This document shows positions 1 through 4,826 of a stretch of 6,128 bases of DNA, in pieces (the stretch's first letter is position 1; the number at the start of each line of letters is the position of its first letter). Location of the stretch: the NCBI GenBank assembly GCA_049515555.1, contig JBEKTY010000293.1:1-6128 (forward strand), given 5' to 3'. The DNA is from JBEKTY01 sp049515555 (GTDB taxonomy: Bacteria; Planctomycetota; Planctomycetia; Pirellulales; Thermoguttaceae). The notes beneath the pieces are model-generated. The model saw nothing but the letters and a program-made list of their open reading frames with translations. It made no database searches and was not told the DNA's origin. Made by a program: the position numbers and the translations under genes.

Positions 1-25
1 CCCGATCCAACCTGGGTAACGCCAT
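1..25 (-). CDS. Start of a gene cut by the left edge (N-terminus only)
   Basis: Reading the minus strand, an ATG at 25-23 opens a frame MALPRLDR that runs off the window. It is preceded by a consensus Shine-Dalgarno AGGAGG about 8 nt upstream, the strongest such signal in the left half. The gene lies on the same strand as the secreted protein ending at 123, about 97 nt downstream of it, so they could share a transcript. Eight residues are too few to identify a family. The start call rests on the ribosome binding site alone. Confidence 0.55.
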
Positions 26-78
26 CGCGATTTCCTCCTGCTTCGCATTGTGTTGAAACCAAGACGCTAACCCAGGTT
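9..78. repeat. 9-bp perfect inverted repeat flanking a start site
   Basis: AACCTGGGT at 9-17 is the exact reverse complement of ACCCAGGTT at 70-78. On the minus strand the upstream arm lies in the untranslated leader and the downstream arm covers codons 3-6 of the left-edge gene. The Shine-Dalgarno and ATG therefore sit in the 52-nt loop. It could be a translational control structure, a protein binding site or chance. Confidence 0.45.
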
Positions 79-122
79 ATACATCCTCCCTATCTTTCGC
101 GCCATAGATACTTGCCACACAC

Positions 123-908
123 TTAGCGGCCGGGATTGGGCATCGTGGGCTGCGGCAAGAACCGCTGCGGAGCCTCTTTGACCGCCGCAAGGCACTCCTC
201 CCCGGAAACGTACAAGGGGTGCTCGGCAATGTAAAGCTTGACCACCGGACCGCGGCTGCCCAGCGGAACGCCCGTGACCGGGCAGACCTGCTGGCGGACG
301 ATGCCCTCCCGGTCGGCCTCCGTGAGCAAGACTTTCGCCACGTAAGGACGGACACTGAAGCGGGGATAATAGGGCGTGAAGGAAGCGGTCGGATAGTGGC
401 GATCCGACAGGCCGGAGAACTCCAGCGTGATGCTGGTTTCCTTGCCCTCCAAGGGCCTGATGTCAAACTGCGCCGCCACGTAGTCCTGCTCCGGCACTCC
501 CGGCGGCATGGGGACGTACTGAAATGGAACCTGTTGCGGGACCTTCTCCATCGGCAGTTGCACGATCATCTGGGCATGCACGTCGCGAGCGCTCAGCGGC
601 TTCAGCTTGCTATCGAACAGGAAGATGCGGGTTTGCAGCGGCATGTAGACGATCTCGTAGTAGTTCGTCTCGGTCGAAACGTACTCCCCGCCATGCGGTG
701 TGAGCGGGGCCGCCGCAGGCAGCGGTTTGTAACCGGACTGGGAGTCGGAATCAGACGGCTTGCCGCCAGCATGCCGGCCACCGCCACCGCCGCCACGGCC
801 CGAGAACTGGCCCCACGCCGTCGACTCGCACGAGACCGATACGCCTACGGAAAGGCCGAGCACGAGGGCCAGGATTCTCCCATGACGGAGGGATTGCGGA
901 CTAGACAA
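123..908 (-). CDS. Secreted protein with HGG segment and degenerate YHS-like C-terminus
   Basis: This is a hypothetical exported protein of 261 residues. It begins with a basic stretch and a hydrophobic core at about residues 11-26 (ILALVLGLSVGVSVS), a Sec signal with likely cleavage near AWG|Q (about 33). A glycine-rich stretch follows at 37-49. Residues about 71-165 begin with PHGG and contain beta-rich sequence (YYEIVYMPLQTRIFLFDSKLKPL). This resembles the 'HGG' domains of planctomycete metal-related lipoproteins, from memory of the family. Residues about 205-250 contain CPVTGVPLGS...GEEC (C209, C239), like YHS/TRASH metal-binding modules. Those usually end in a CCxxC-type cluster, of which only one Cys remains here. 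The start is TTG at 908-906, 8 nt after AAGGAG; the ATG at 913 is out of frame and closes after 22 codons. The gene lies downstream of a terminator, so it is probably transcribed separately from the upstream pair. Metal binding is an inference. Confidence 0.85.
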   Translation of the reverse strand: MSSPQSLRHGRILALVLGLSVGVSVSCESTAWGQFSGRGGGGGGRHAGGKPSDSDSQSGYKPLPAAAPLTPHGGEYVSTETNYYEIVYMPLQTRIFLFDSKLKPLSARDVHAQMIVQLPMEKVPQQVPFQYVPMPPGVPEQDYVAAQFDIRPLEGKETSITLEFSGLSDRHYPTASFTPYYPRFSVRPYVAKVLLTEADREGIVRQQVCPVTGVPLGSRGPVVKLYIAEHPLYVSGEECLAAVKEAPQRFLPQPTMPNPGR

Positions 909-916
909 CCCATCGT

Positions 917-922
917 CTCCTT
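917..922 (-). promoter_or_regulatory. Shine-Dalgarno that selects the TTG start
   Basis: The minus strand reads AAGGAG, then 8 nt, then TTG (908-906). A nearer ATG (913-911) is only 3 nt from it and opens a frame of 22 codons, so the TTG is the better start for the secreted protein. Confidence 0.65.
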
Positions 923-985
923 ATATACTGCGAGCGGCCGGGAATGCTACCACTCGTTCCCTATTGTAAGGAAGTAGGATACATT

Positions 986-1056
986 ATCTGGGGAACTGGG
1001 GCCAGATGAAAATCGGCCTCCCGGGTGGCCGGTGGCCGGCGATAGATTGGCTATCG
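986..1056. repeat. Short tandem and inverted repeats in an intergenic region
   Basis: The 909-1147 gap holds three small structures. ATCTGG (986-991) is repeated inverted as CCAGAT (1002-1007). GGTGGCC occurs twice in tandem at 1024-1037. A 6-bp perfect stem CGATAG/CTATCG (1040-1045 with 1051-1056) has a 5-nt loop. No convincing promoter pair for the secreted protein was found; TACAAT and GATAAT occur on the minus strand without a good -35. Confidence 0.35.
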
Positions 1057-1077
1057 GGGTGCCGAAGGTGCAAGATG

Positions 1078-1118
1078 AAAAAATAAAAAACCCGCCCAGC
1101 ACGGCGGTGGGGGTGGGT
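1078..1118 (-). terminator. Intrinsic terminator after the paralogous pair
   Basis: On the minus strand a GC-rich stem is followed directly by a run of T's (six T, one A, six T, at 1090-1078). The best stem is CCGCC/GGCGG (1107-1103 with 1096-1092) with a 6-nt loop. An alternative outer stem pairs 1118-1111 with 1097-1090, with one A-C mismatch. It lies about 30 bp after the stop at 1148 and should end transcription of the Ser/Gln-rich gene pair. Confidence 0.8.
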
Positions 1119-1147
1119 CTGTTTCAATGCACCTGACCGCTTCTGCT

Positions 1148-1738
1148 CTACGTTTGTACGTTGAGCAGCAAGCCGCTGACGGATTGGTCTTGGTTACTGC
1201 CCGAGGAGCCTGAAATCTGCGAAAGCAGATCGGCGAGTTGCTGGATGGGCGATTGCTGCGCGACGGACGTGCTGGCGGTGCCGGTGGCGGTACCAGTGGT
1301 GGTACTGGTGGTTTGACTGGAGGCACCCGCCAGGGCATAGGTATCGGACGATGGCTGCGAGCCGTTGGCGCTACTGGTTTGCCCAGCGCCGCCTCCGTGA
1401 TGGTGATGATGATGGTGGTGCGCCCCTTGAGTTTGTTCTGCGGCCTGCTGCTGGAGCGTTTGCTGGTCGATGCCGTTGTCTTGCAAGACCTGGTCCACCG
1501 CAGTCTGAAGGGCCGAACTGAGGTTCGACGTGTTGCCGGATTGCTCGGCAGTCTGGACGGTGTTGGCGATGGCCGTGGCAAGCTGCTCTTGTAAACTGGT
1601 GGTTGACGAGGCCGTGGCACTCGAGGAAGCACTGCTGGCCTGGCTCGCACTGCTGGCCGAGGCCGATGGGCTACTCGATTGAGAGATATACTGGAACGGA
1701 TTGTAATTCAGGCTACTGACGCTGCTGATACCAGACAT
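1148..1738 (-). CDS. Ser/Gln-rich low-complexity protein with His8 run (paralogue A)
   Basis: This is an unrecognised protein of 196 residues. The N-terminus is Ser/Ala/Thr-rich (about 1-48) with no signal peptide. A helical core follows at about 49-96, containing QTAEQSGNT and NGID..TLQ. Eight consecutive His at 107-114 are followed by Gly-Gly-Gly, then a Ser/Thr/Gly-rich linker. The C-terminal segment at about 163-196 has hydrophobic patches (IQQLADLLSQI, SGLLL). The core matches the upstream neighbour at about 23 of 47 aligned positions, so they are tandem duplicates. The start is ATG at 1738-1736, 8 nt after AAGAGG, and gives MSG, as in the paralogue. A GTG three codons upstream overlaps the Shine-Dalgarno and is rejected. 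The 36-bp gap to the neighbour implies one operon. The composition (Ser-rich, few charges, hydrophobic C-terminus) recalls exported or structural proteins, and the His run could bind Ni, Zn or Cu. Function is unknown. Confidence 0.85.
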   Translation of the reverse strand: MSGISSVSSLNYNPFQYISQSSSPSASASSASQASSASSSATASSTTSLQEQLATAIANTVQTAEQSGNTSNLSSALQTAVDQVLQDNGIDQQTLQQQAAEQTQGAHHHHHHHHGGGAGQTSSANGSQPSSDTYALAGASSQTTSTTTGTATGTASTSVAQQSPIQQLADLLSQISGSSGSNQDQSVSGLLLNVQT

Positions 1739-1746
1739 GGAGTGCA

Positions 1747-1752
1747 CCTCTT
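1747..1752 (-). promoter_or_regulatory. Shine-Dalgarno that decides the start of paralogue A
   Basis: The minus strand reads AAGAGG, then 8 nt (TGCACTCC), then ATG at 1738-1736. The GTG at 1747-1745 shares its first base with this site and cannot use it, so the shorter 196-residue protein is preferred. Confidence 0.7.
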
Positions 1753-1774
1753 TTCCATGGGGCAGGCGGCCTGC

Positions 1775-2362
1775 TCATTGCCCGGAATCAAATAGGAACC
1801 CAAGCAGGTCTTGGTTGTTGTTCGGCTGACTGGTGCTCCCGCAGGTGGGGAGCAACGAAAGCAGGTCACTGGCCGCCTGGCTGCCGTCCTGCGAAGATGT
1901 GAGTTGGGCTAGCGGGTTGCTCGAGGCACTGGCCCCGCTGAGGGCAGCTAGGACCTGCGCGAGAACACTGCTCGTCCCTGAGTCCACGGTTTGGGCAGAC
2001 TGTTGAGAACCGCCCGGGTCATTGCTTTGCCCCGTGCTGGGGGTCGGCTGGAGGGTCTTCGGGTCAATCCCGTTGTTCTTTAGTACCTCGACCAACGTGT
2101 TGTAGACGACGCCCTTCAGATCGGTGTTGCCCGACTGCTCGGCAGTTTGCAGGGCCGCCGAAACGGCGGACTGAATCTGGTTCTGCAGGTCCGATGAGCT
2201 CCCGGTCGCGGCGCTGGTTGTAGCGCTGTCCTGGGTGGTGGCCTGAGTTTCACTGGCGATAAGTGAATCGAGGAGCGTGGGATCGCTCAGGCCGCCTTCG
2301 GCCTGCGCGAGCAACAGCAGGAGGCTCGAATTATATCCGCTGACGGCTACGGTGCCTGACAT
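1775..2362 (-). CDS. Ser/Gln-rich low-complexity protein (paralogue B)
   Basis: This is an unrecognised protein of 195 residues and the first gene of the pair. It starts MSGTVAVSGYN with a short leucine run (14-18) that is too short for a typical signal peptide. An acidic and Thr/Ser-rich stretch follows, then the shared core at about 59-105 (LQNQ...LQTAEQSGNTD...VLKNNGIDPKTLQ). After that come a Gln/Ser/Gly linker and a C-terminal region with hydrophobic helices (about 132-141 and 163-171), ending LLGFLFDSGQ. It lacks the His run found in paralogue A. The NGID segment sits where planctomycete and proteobacterial low-complexity proteins often carry EF-hand-like loops, but there is no DxDxDG calcium loop here. 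The Shine-Dalgarno is weak (AAGG, 12 nt from ATG), and a hairpin lies just upstream at 2382-2399. Paralogue A follows 36 bp downstream on the same strand. Function is unknown. Confidence 0.82.
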   Translation of the reverse strand: MSGTVAVSGYNSSLLLLLAQAEGGLSDPTLLDSLIASETQATTQDSATTSAATGSSSDLQNQIQSAVSAALQTAEQSGNTDLKGVVYNTLVEVLKNNGIDPKTLQPTPSTGQSNDPGGSQQSAQTVDSGTSSVLAQVLAALSGASASSNPLAQLTSSQDGSQAASDLLSLLPTCGSTSQPNNNQDLLGFLFDSGQ

Positions 2363-2381
2363 GCCGGCTTACTGCCTTGGG

Positions 2382-2399
2382 AGTGGGAGGCTTCCCACT
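2382..2399. repeat. Perfect 7-bp hairpin upstream of paralogue B
   Basis: AGTGGGA (2382-2388) and TCCCACT (2393-2399) are perfect complements around a 4-nt loop GGCT. On the minus strand the hairpin ends 19 nt before the ATG, next to the weak ribosome site. It may act in the leader or be a copy of a dispersed palindrome; nothing here decides which. Confidence 0.55.
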
Positions 2400-2661
2400 A
2401 CAATGAGAATAAAGAACGCAGTCGCGCTAATCGTTACAGATCGACATTTCCAAGGGGGCGGATGAATGTTACGCAACCGATTGCCGTGCAACCCTAGCAT
2501 TCCCGGCTGCTCACAGTGCATCGAGTCCCGTACTGATCACGGAACGCGGATGGCCAAACGATGGGGCGATCCGCATTGAGTCATAGCTCGGATCGTCGTA
2601 TGATTCGCACCCGTCTCGCCGAAGCTAACCGTGCAGCGAAGAAGGGATACCGGCGTCTGTC
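2400..2661. other. Divergent intergenic region with competing stem-loops at 2546-2597
   Basis: There is no credible gene here, and no clear promoter hexamer pair on either strand. The notable content is two overlapping stem-loops. Segment 2565-2574 can pair with 2546-2555 (9 of 10 pairs, 9-nt loop) or, using 2565-2573, with 2589-2597 (9 pairs, one G-T, 15-nt loop), but not both. They end about 64 nt before the ATG of the outer-membrane gene, so they would lie in its leader if transcription starts upstream. Confidence 0.4.
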
Positions 2662-4032
2662 ATGCTCCAATTCAGGTCGTACCCCCAGGCCCTGCTGGCC
2701 GCTGCGATTGCCGTATGCCTGGCCGTCGCCTCCGAGGCACAGGAGTTGCGTGGCCCGCCCGGAGCAGTCACCGACGGCGGTGTCCCCGATTTGCCGCCGT
2801 TCCTGACCCCACAACAGTCGTCCGGCACACCACCCTACGGTTTTAATATTACCCCGCCCGGCCCCATGCCGCCACCGTATGGATCTAATGTCCCCCGGCC
2901 CGGTACCATACCGCCACCGTATGGATTTAATATCCCCACGCCCGGCCCCATGCCGCCGCGATACGGTTTGGATACCCCACCGTCCGGTCTCATACCGCCG
3001 GCCGCTCAACCGGTCTTGCCCGTGCAGACTCCCGCCGCGGCGCCATCAAGCCCTTCTGAACTGGTCGGGAAGAACAACGACGAGAGGCAAGTCGGTGATA
3101 TGATGGACTTCGGCGGCATGGGAGGCAGGGGCGGCATGGAGGGGTTTGGCGGCGGCCTGTCCCCCTCAGGCTCCCTGCGCTACGGCGCCATCTGGTTCCC
3201 CAGTGTTCCCGTCCGAGGGCAGGTGAGCAACTTTGAGATGGTCGGGCAGGACCTCTCGTTCACGCACCCATTGTGGACCAACCCTACGAATGCCTTGAGC
3301 ATTTCGGGCGGCATGCGCAACCGGCTCATCGAGACGGAGGCCGTCCTCCCGGACACGGGACAGCCGATCCCCGCAGACCTGTGGAGCGTCAACTTGGGGC
3401 TCCGCTACTCCCGCCAACTGGCCGACGGGTGGGTGGCGGGCGGCGGCGTGAGCATCGGCTCGGCGAGCGACCATCCCTTCGCCGGCATCGGCGAGATGAA
3501 CGTCGGGGTCAACGCCATGCTGAAGATTCCGCAGGGCGAGCACAACGCCTGGCTCTTCTCGCTCATGTACTCGCCCACCGGCGAGCTGAACTTCCCCGTG
3601 CCGGGGATCGCCTACAGTTGGAACCCCTCGCCGCAGTTCCATGCCAATATCGGTCTGCCCTTCCAGGTGATCTGGCGACCGAGCGACGAGTGGCAGTTCC
3701 AGGCGTCGTACATGCTCATCCACACCGTACACGTCAAGGCGCAGTACCGATTGACGCGGCAGCTCAGCGCCTTCGCCGCCTACGACTGGTCGAACGAAGC
3801 GTACACCCTCTTGGACCGCCCCGAGGACACCGACCGCTTCTTCATCTACGACCAGCGGGCGAGCATGGGGCTTCAGGCCAGGCTCTTTCGGTGCTGGACG
3901 GCCTCGCTCGCGGCGGGTTATGTCTTCGACCGCTACATGTTCGAGGGCACGTCGTTCTCCGCCAGCAGCTCCAATCGGGTGAACCTGGGCGATGGCCCGT
4001 TCGCCGGCCTGAACCTCGGCGTGCGGTACTGA
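2662..4032 (+). CDS. Outer-membrane beta-barrel protein, DUF6268-like, with Pro-rich repeats
   Basis: This is a predicted outer-membrane barrel of 456 residues. A Sec signal peptide spans about 1-27 (hydrophobic core LLAAAIAVCLAVA, cleavage near SEA|Q). Four tandem 14-residue repeats lie at 57-112, each built on PPYGFNxxxPGPMP. They are followed by a Pro/Ala linker and a Gly/Met-rich segment (about 148-167). Residues about 172-456 form the barrel, with alternating aromatic and polar strands such as LRYGAIWFPSVPV, LWSVNLGLRYSRQL, AWLFSLMYSPTGE, FHANIGLPFQVIWRP and DRFFIYDQRASMGLQ. It ends in LGVRY, a terminal aromatic typical of barrel proteins that use the BAM machinery. The pattern fits DUF6268 barrels that I recall from planctomycetes; their substrate is unknown. 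ATG 2662 is the first start after an in-frame TAA at 2626. GAAGGGA lies about 14 nt upstream, a long spacing. The gene is convergent with the Nuc-like gene. Confidence 0.85.
   Translation: MLQFRSYPQALLAAAIAVCLAVASEAQELRGPPGAVTDGGVPDLPPFLTPQQSSGTPPYGFNITPPGPMPPPYGSNVPRPGTIPPPYGFNIPTPGPMPPRYGLDTPPSGLIPPAAQPVLPVQTPAAAPSSPSELVGKNNDERQVGDMMDFGGMGGRGGMEGFGGGLSPSGSLRYGAIWFPSVPVRGQVSNFEMVGQDLSFTHPLWTNPTNALSISGGMRNRLIETEAVLPDTGQPIPADLWSVNLGLRYSRQLADGWVAGGGVSIGSASDHPFAGIGEMNVGVNAMLKIPQGEHNAWLFSLMYSPTGELNFPVPGIAYSWNPSPQFHANIGLPFQVIWRPSDEWQFQASYMLIHTVHVKAQYRLTRQLSAFAAYDWSNEAYTLLDRPEDTDRFFIYDQRASMGLQARLFRCWTASLAAGYVFDRYMFEGTSFSASSSNRVNLGDGPFAGLNLGVRY
2830..2997 (+). repeat. Four in-frame 42-bp tandem repeats
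   Basis: Four contiguous 42-bp units encode 14 residues each (residues 57-112 of the outer-membrane protein). Units 1 and 3 are closest (PPYGFNI then a Pro/Thr pair, then PGPMP), unit 2 has SNV and GTI, and unit 4 is most diverged (PRYGLDTPPSGLIP). Synonymous differences between units suggest the repeat is not very recent. It probably forms an extended periplasmic or surface linker. Confidence 0.85.
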
Positions 4033-4071
4033 GGCCAGAATCACCGCTGTAACCGTTCCCCCTCCCGCGCC

Positions 4072-4154
4072 AAGGTAGCAGGCACACTCCGTGTGCCGTG
4101 GGCCATACCTTTTCCCGCTTCAGCGGACGGCACACGGAGTGTGCCTGCTACTTT
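4072..4154. repeat. Large palindromic element: 25-bp inverted arms, each itself a hairpin
   Basis: The arm at 4075-4099 is the exact reverse complement of 4127-4151, with a 27-nt spacer. Pairing extends to 28 bp by one G-T and two A-T pairs. Each arm folds alone: GGCACAC-TCC-GTGTGCC (4081-4097) and GGCACAC-GGA-GTGTGCC (4129-4145), and the spacer adds a small CCGC-TTCA-GCGG hairpin (4115-4126). It lies between two convergent genes (stops at 4032 and 4173). It may be a REP/BIME-like dispersed repeat or MITE relic that also blocks read-through. It lacks a good T run on either side, so it is not a classical terminator. I recall similar GCACACTCCGTGTGC palindromes in planctomycete genomes but cannot verify it here. 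Confidence 0.9.
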
Positions 4155-4172
4155 CATGCCCTGAAGGGTTAA

Positions 4173-4709
4173 TCAGCGCTTCGCGTAACGGCCCGAATGC
4201 TGAACGTGGGCCTTCCAGTTGGCGGTGAATTTCTCCGCCAGCGCCTGGTCCCGGATGACCAGCAAGTTCTCCAGGTTCTCCTCTTCGGCCTGGTCGGTGA
4301 AATTGAAGCTGCCCGTGACGACCACCTGGCCGTCGATGATGATGACCTTGCTGTGGGCGGTGGTGTGCTTGTCGTCGATGAAGGTCGGCACGTCGTTTTG
4401 GACGACGAACTCGGCCTGCTCATTGTCGATCTCCGTTCGGCTCCGATCCAGGATCACCTCAACCTTCACGCCGCGCTTATGGGCCGCCACCAAGGCTTTG
4501 GCGATTGTCGCCGACGTGAACCAGTACGCCTGGACCAGGACGCTGCGCTTGGCGGCCCCAACTTCCTTGATGATCGCACCGGTGCAGCCGCCTTTGGGGG
4601 AGAAAAAGACCTCGATGTGCGCAGCCGGCCGGGGTGGCTCCGCCGATTCAAGCTGCCCGCCGGCCGCGCAGGCGGCAAGCAGGAGGACGCAGTGGAAGAG
4701 GCGCAGCAT
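4173..4709 (-). CDS. Exported phospholipase D/Nuc-like enzyme, single HKD motif
   Basis: This is a PLD-superfamily phosphodiesterase of 178 residues, most like the small Nuc endonucleases (one PLDc_2-type domain, active as homodimers). The catalytic motif is HSKVIIIDG (H119, K121, D126), followed by GSFNF (133-137) and ENLENLLVI, both family hallmarks. The earlier segment AHIEVFFSPKGGC...VLVQAYWFTSATIAKAL fits the first half of the fold. The N-terminus MLRLFHCVLLLAAC is hydrophobic, and LAAC (11-14) fits a lipobox, so it may be an outer- or inner-membrane lipoprotein; a normal Sec signal is the alternative. The length matches secreted Nuc proteins (about 170-180 residues). The start is ATG 4709-4707, 7 nt after AGGAG; a longer frame starting at 4745 would destroy the signal peptide and lacks a ribosome site. 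Substrate (DNA or lipid) cannot be told. It is divergent from the antiporter. Confidence 0.9.
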   Translation of the reverse strand: MLRLFHCVLLLAACAAGGQLESAEPPRPAAHIEVFFSPKGGCTGAIIKEVGAAKRSVLVQAYWFTSATIAKALVAAHKRGVKVEVILDRSRTEIDNEQAEFVVQNDVPTFIDDKHTTAHSKVIIIDGQVVVTGSFNFTDQAEEENLENLLVIRDQALAEKFTANWKAHVQHSGRYAKR

Positions 4710-4716
4710 GATGGGT

Positions 4717-4721
4717 CTCCT
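4717..4721 (-). promoter_or_regulatory. Shine-Dalgarno fixing the start of the Nuc-like gene
   Basis: The minus strand reads AAAGGAGA, with the AGGAG core 7 nt before ATG 4709-4707. It supports the 178-residue protein that begins directly with a signal peptide. Confidence 0.75.
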
Positions 4722-4751
4722 TTGGCGGGCTCCGAGAACAGCCATTGGCCC

Positions 4752-4780
4752 ATTATTCGCTACTTAAAGAGGAGGGGCAA
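4752..4780 (-). promoter_or_regulatory. Sigma70-like promoter for the Nuc-like gene
   Basis: On the minus strand, TTGCCC (4780-4775) and AATAAT (4757-4752) are separated by exactly 17 bp. They match 4/6 and 5/6 of the consensus boxes. Transcription would start near 4745, giving a leader of about 36 nt that contains the Shine-Dalgarno. Confidence 0.55.
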
Positions 4781-4783
4781 GTG

Positions 4784-4812
4784 GTGACGCACCGGCGTAG
4801 GGCGCGTATAAT
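4784..4812 (+). promoter_or_regulatory. Sigma70-like promoter for the antiporter
   Basis: GTGACG (4784-4789, 4/6) and a perfect TATAAT (4807-4812) are separated by 17 bp. Its -35 box lies 3 bp from that of the divergent promoter, so the two face away from nearly the same spot. Expected initiation is near 4819-4820, only about 7 nt before the antiporter ATG. Confidence 0.6.
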
Positions 4813-4826
4813 GGCCGCGATGCAAT

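Noticed and set aside
219..977. 252-residue plus-strand open frame opposite the secreted protein
   Set aside because: It is antisense to a gene with signal peptide, recognisable motifs and a good ribosome site; its product is Arg/His-rich without family features, as expected of a high-GC shadow frame.
1397..1420. His8 run as a cloning tag or vector contamination
   Set aside because: It is internal, has mixed codons, lies within a gene with a natural paralogue next door, and no vector sequence is seen.
1739..1747. GTG start three codons upstream for paralogue A
   Set aside because: It overlaps the Shine-Dalgarno, and the ATG at 1738 has ideal spacing and gives the same MSG start as the paralogue.
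2830..2997. 42-bp repeats as a CRISPR array
   Set aside because: The units are contiguous without spacers, diverge from each other, and encode an in-frame 14-residue peptide repeat.
3166..4052. Long open frames on both strands overlapping the outer-membrane gene (292 residues minus, 259 residues plus)
   Set aside because: Both overlap the barrel region, which has clear strand patterns and a terminal aromatic; their products are Arg/His/Gly-rich shadows of high-GC codon use.
4197..4787. Plus-strand open frames opposite the Nuc-like gene (196 and 182 residues)
   Set aside because: The minus strand encodes an intact HKD motif, signal peptide, Shine-Dalgarno and promoter; the plus frames have none of these.
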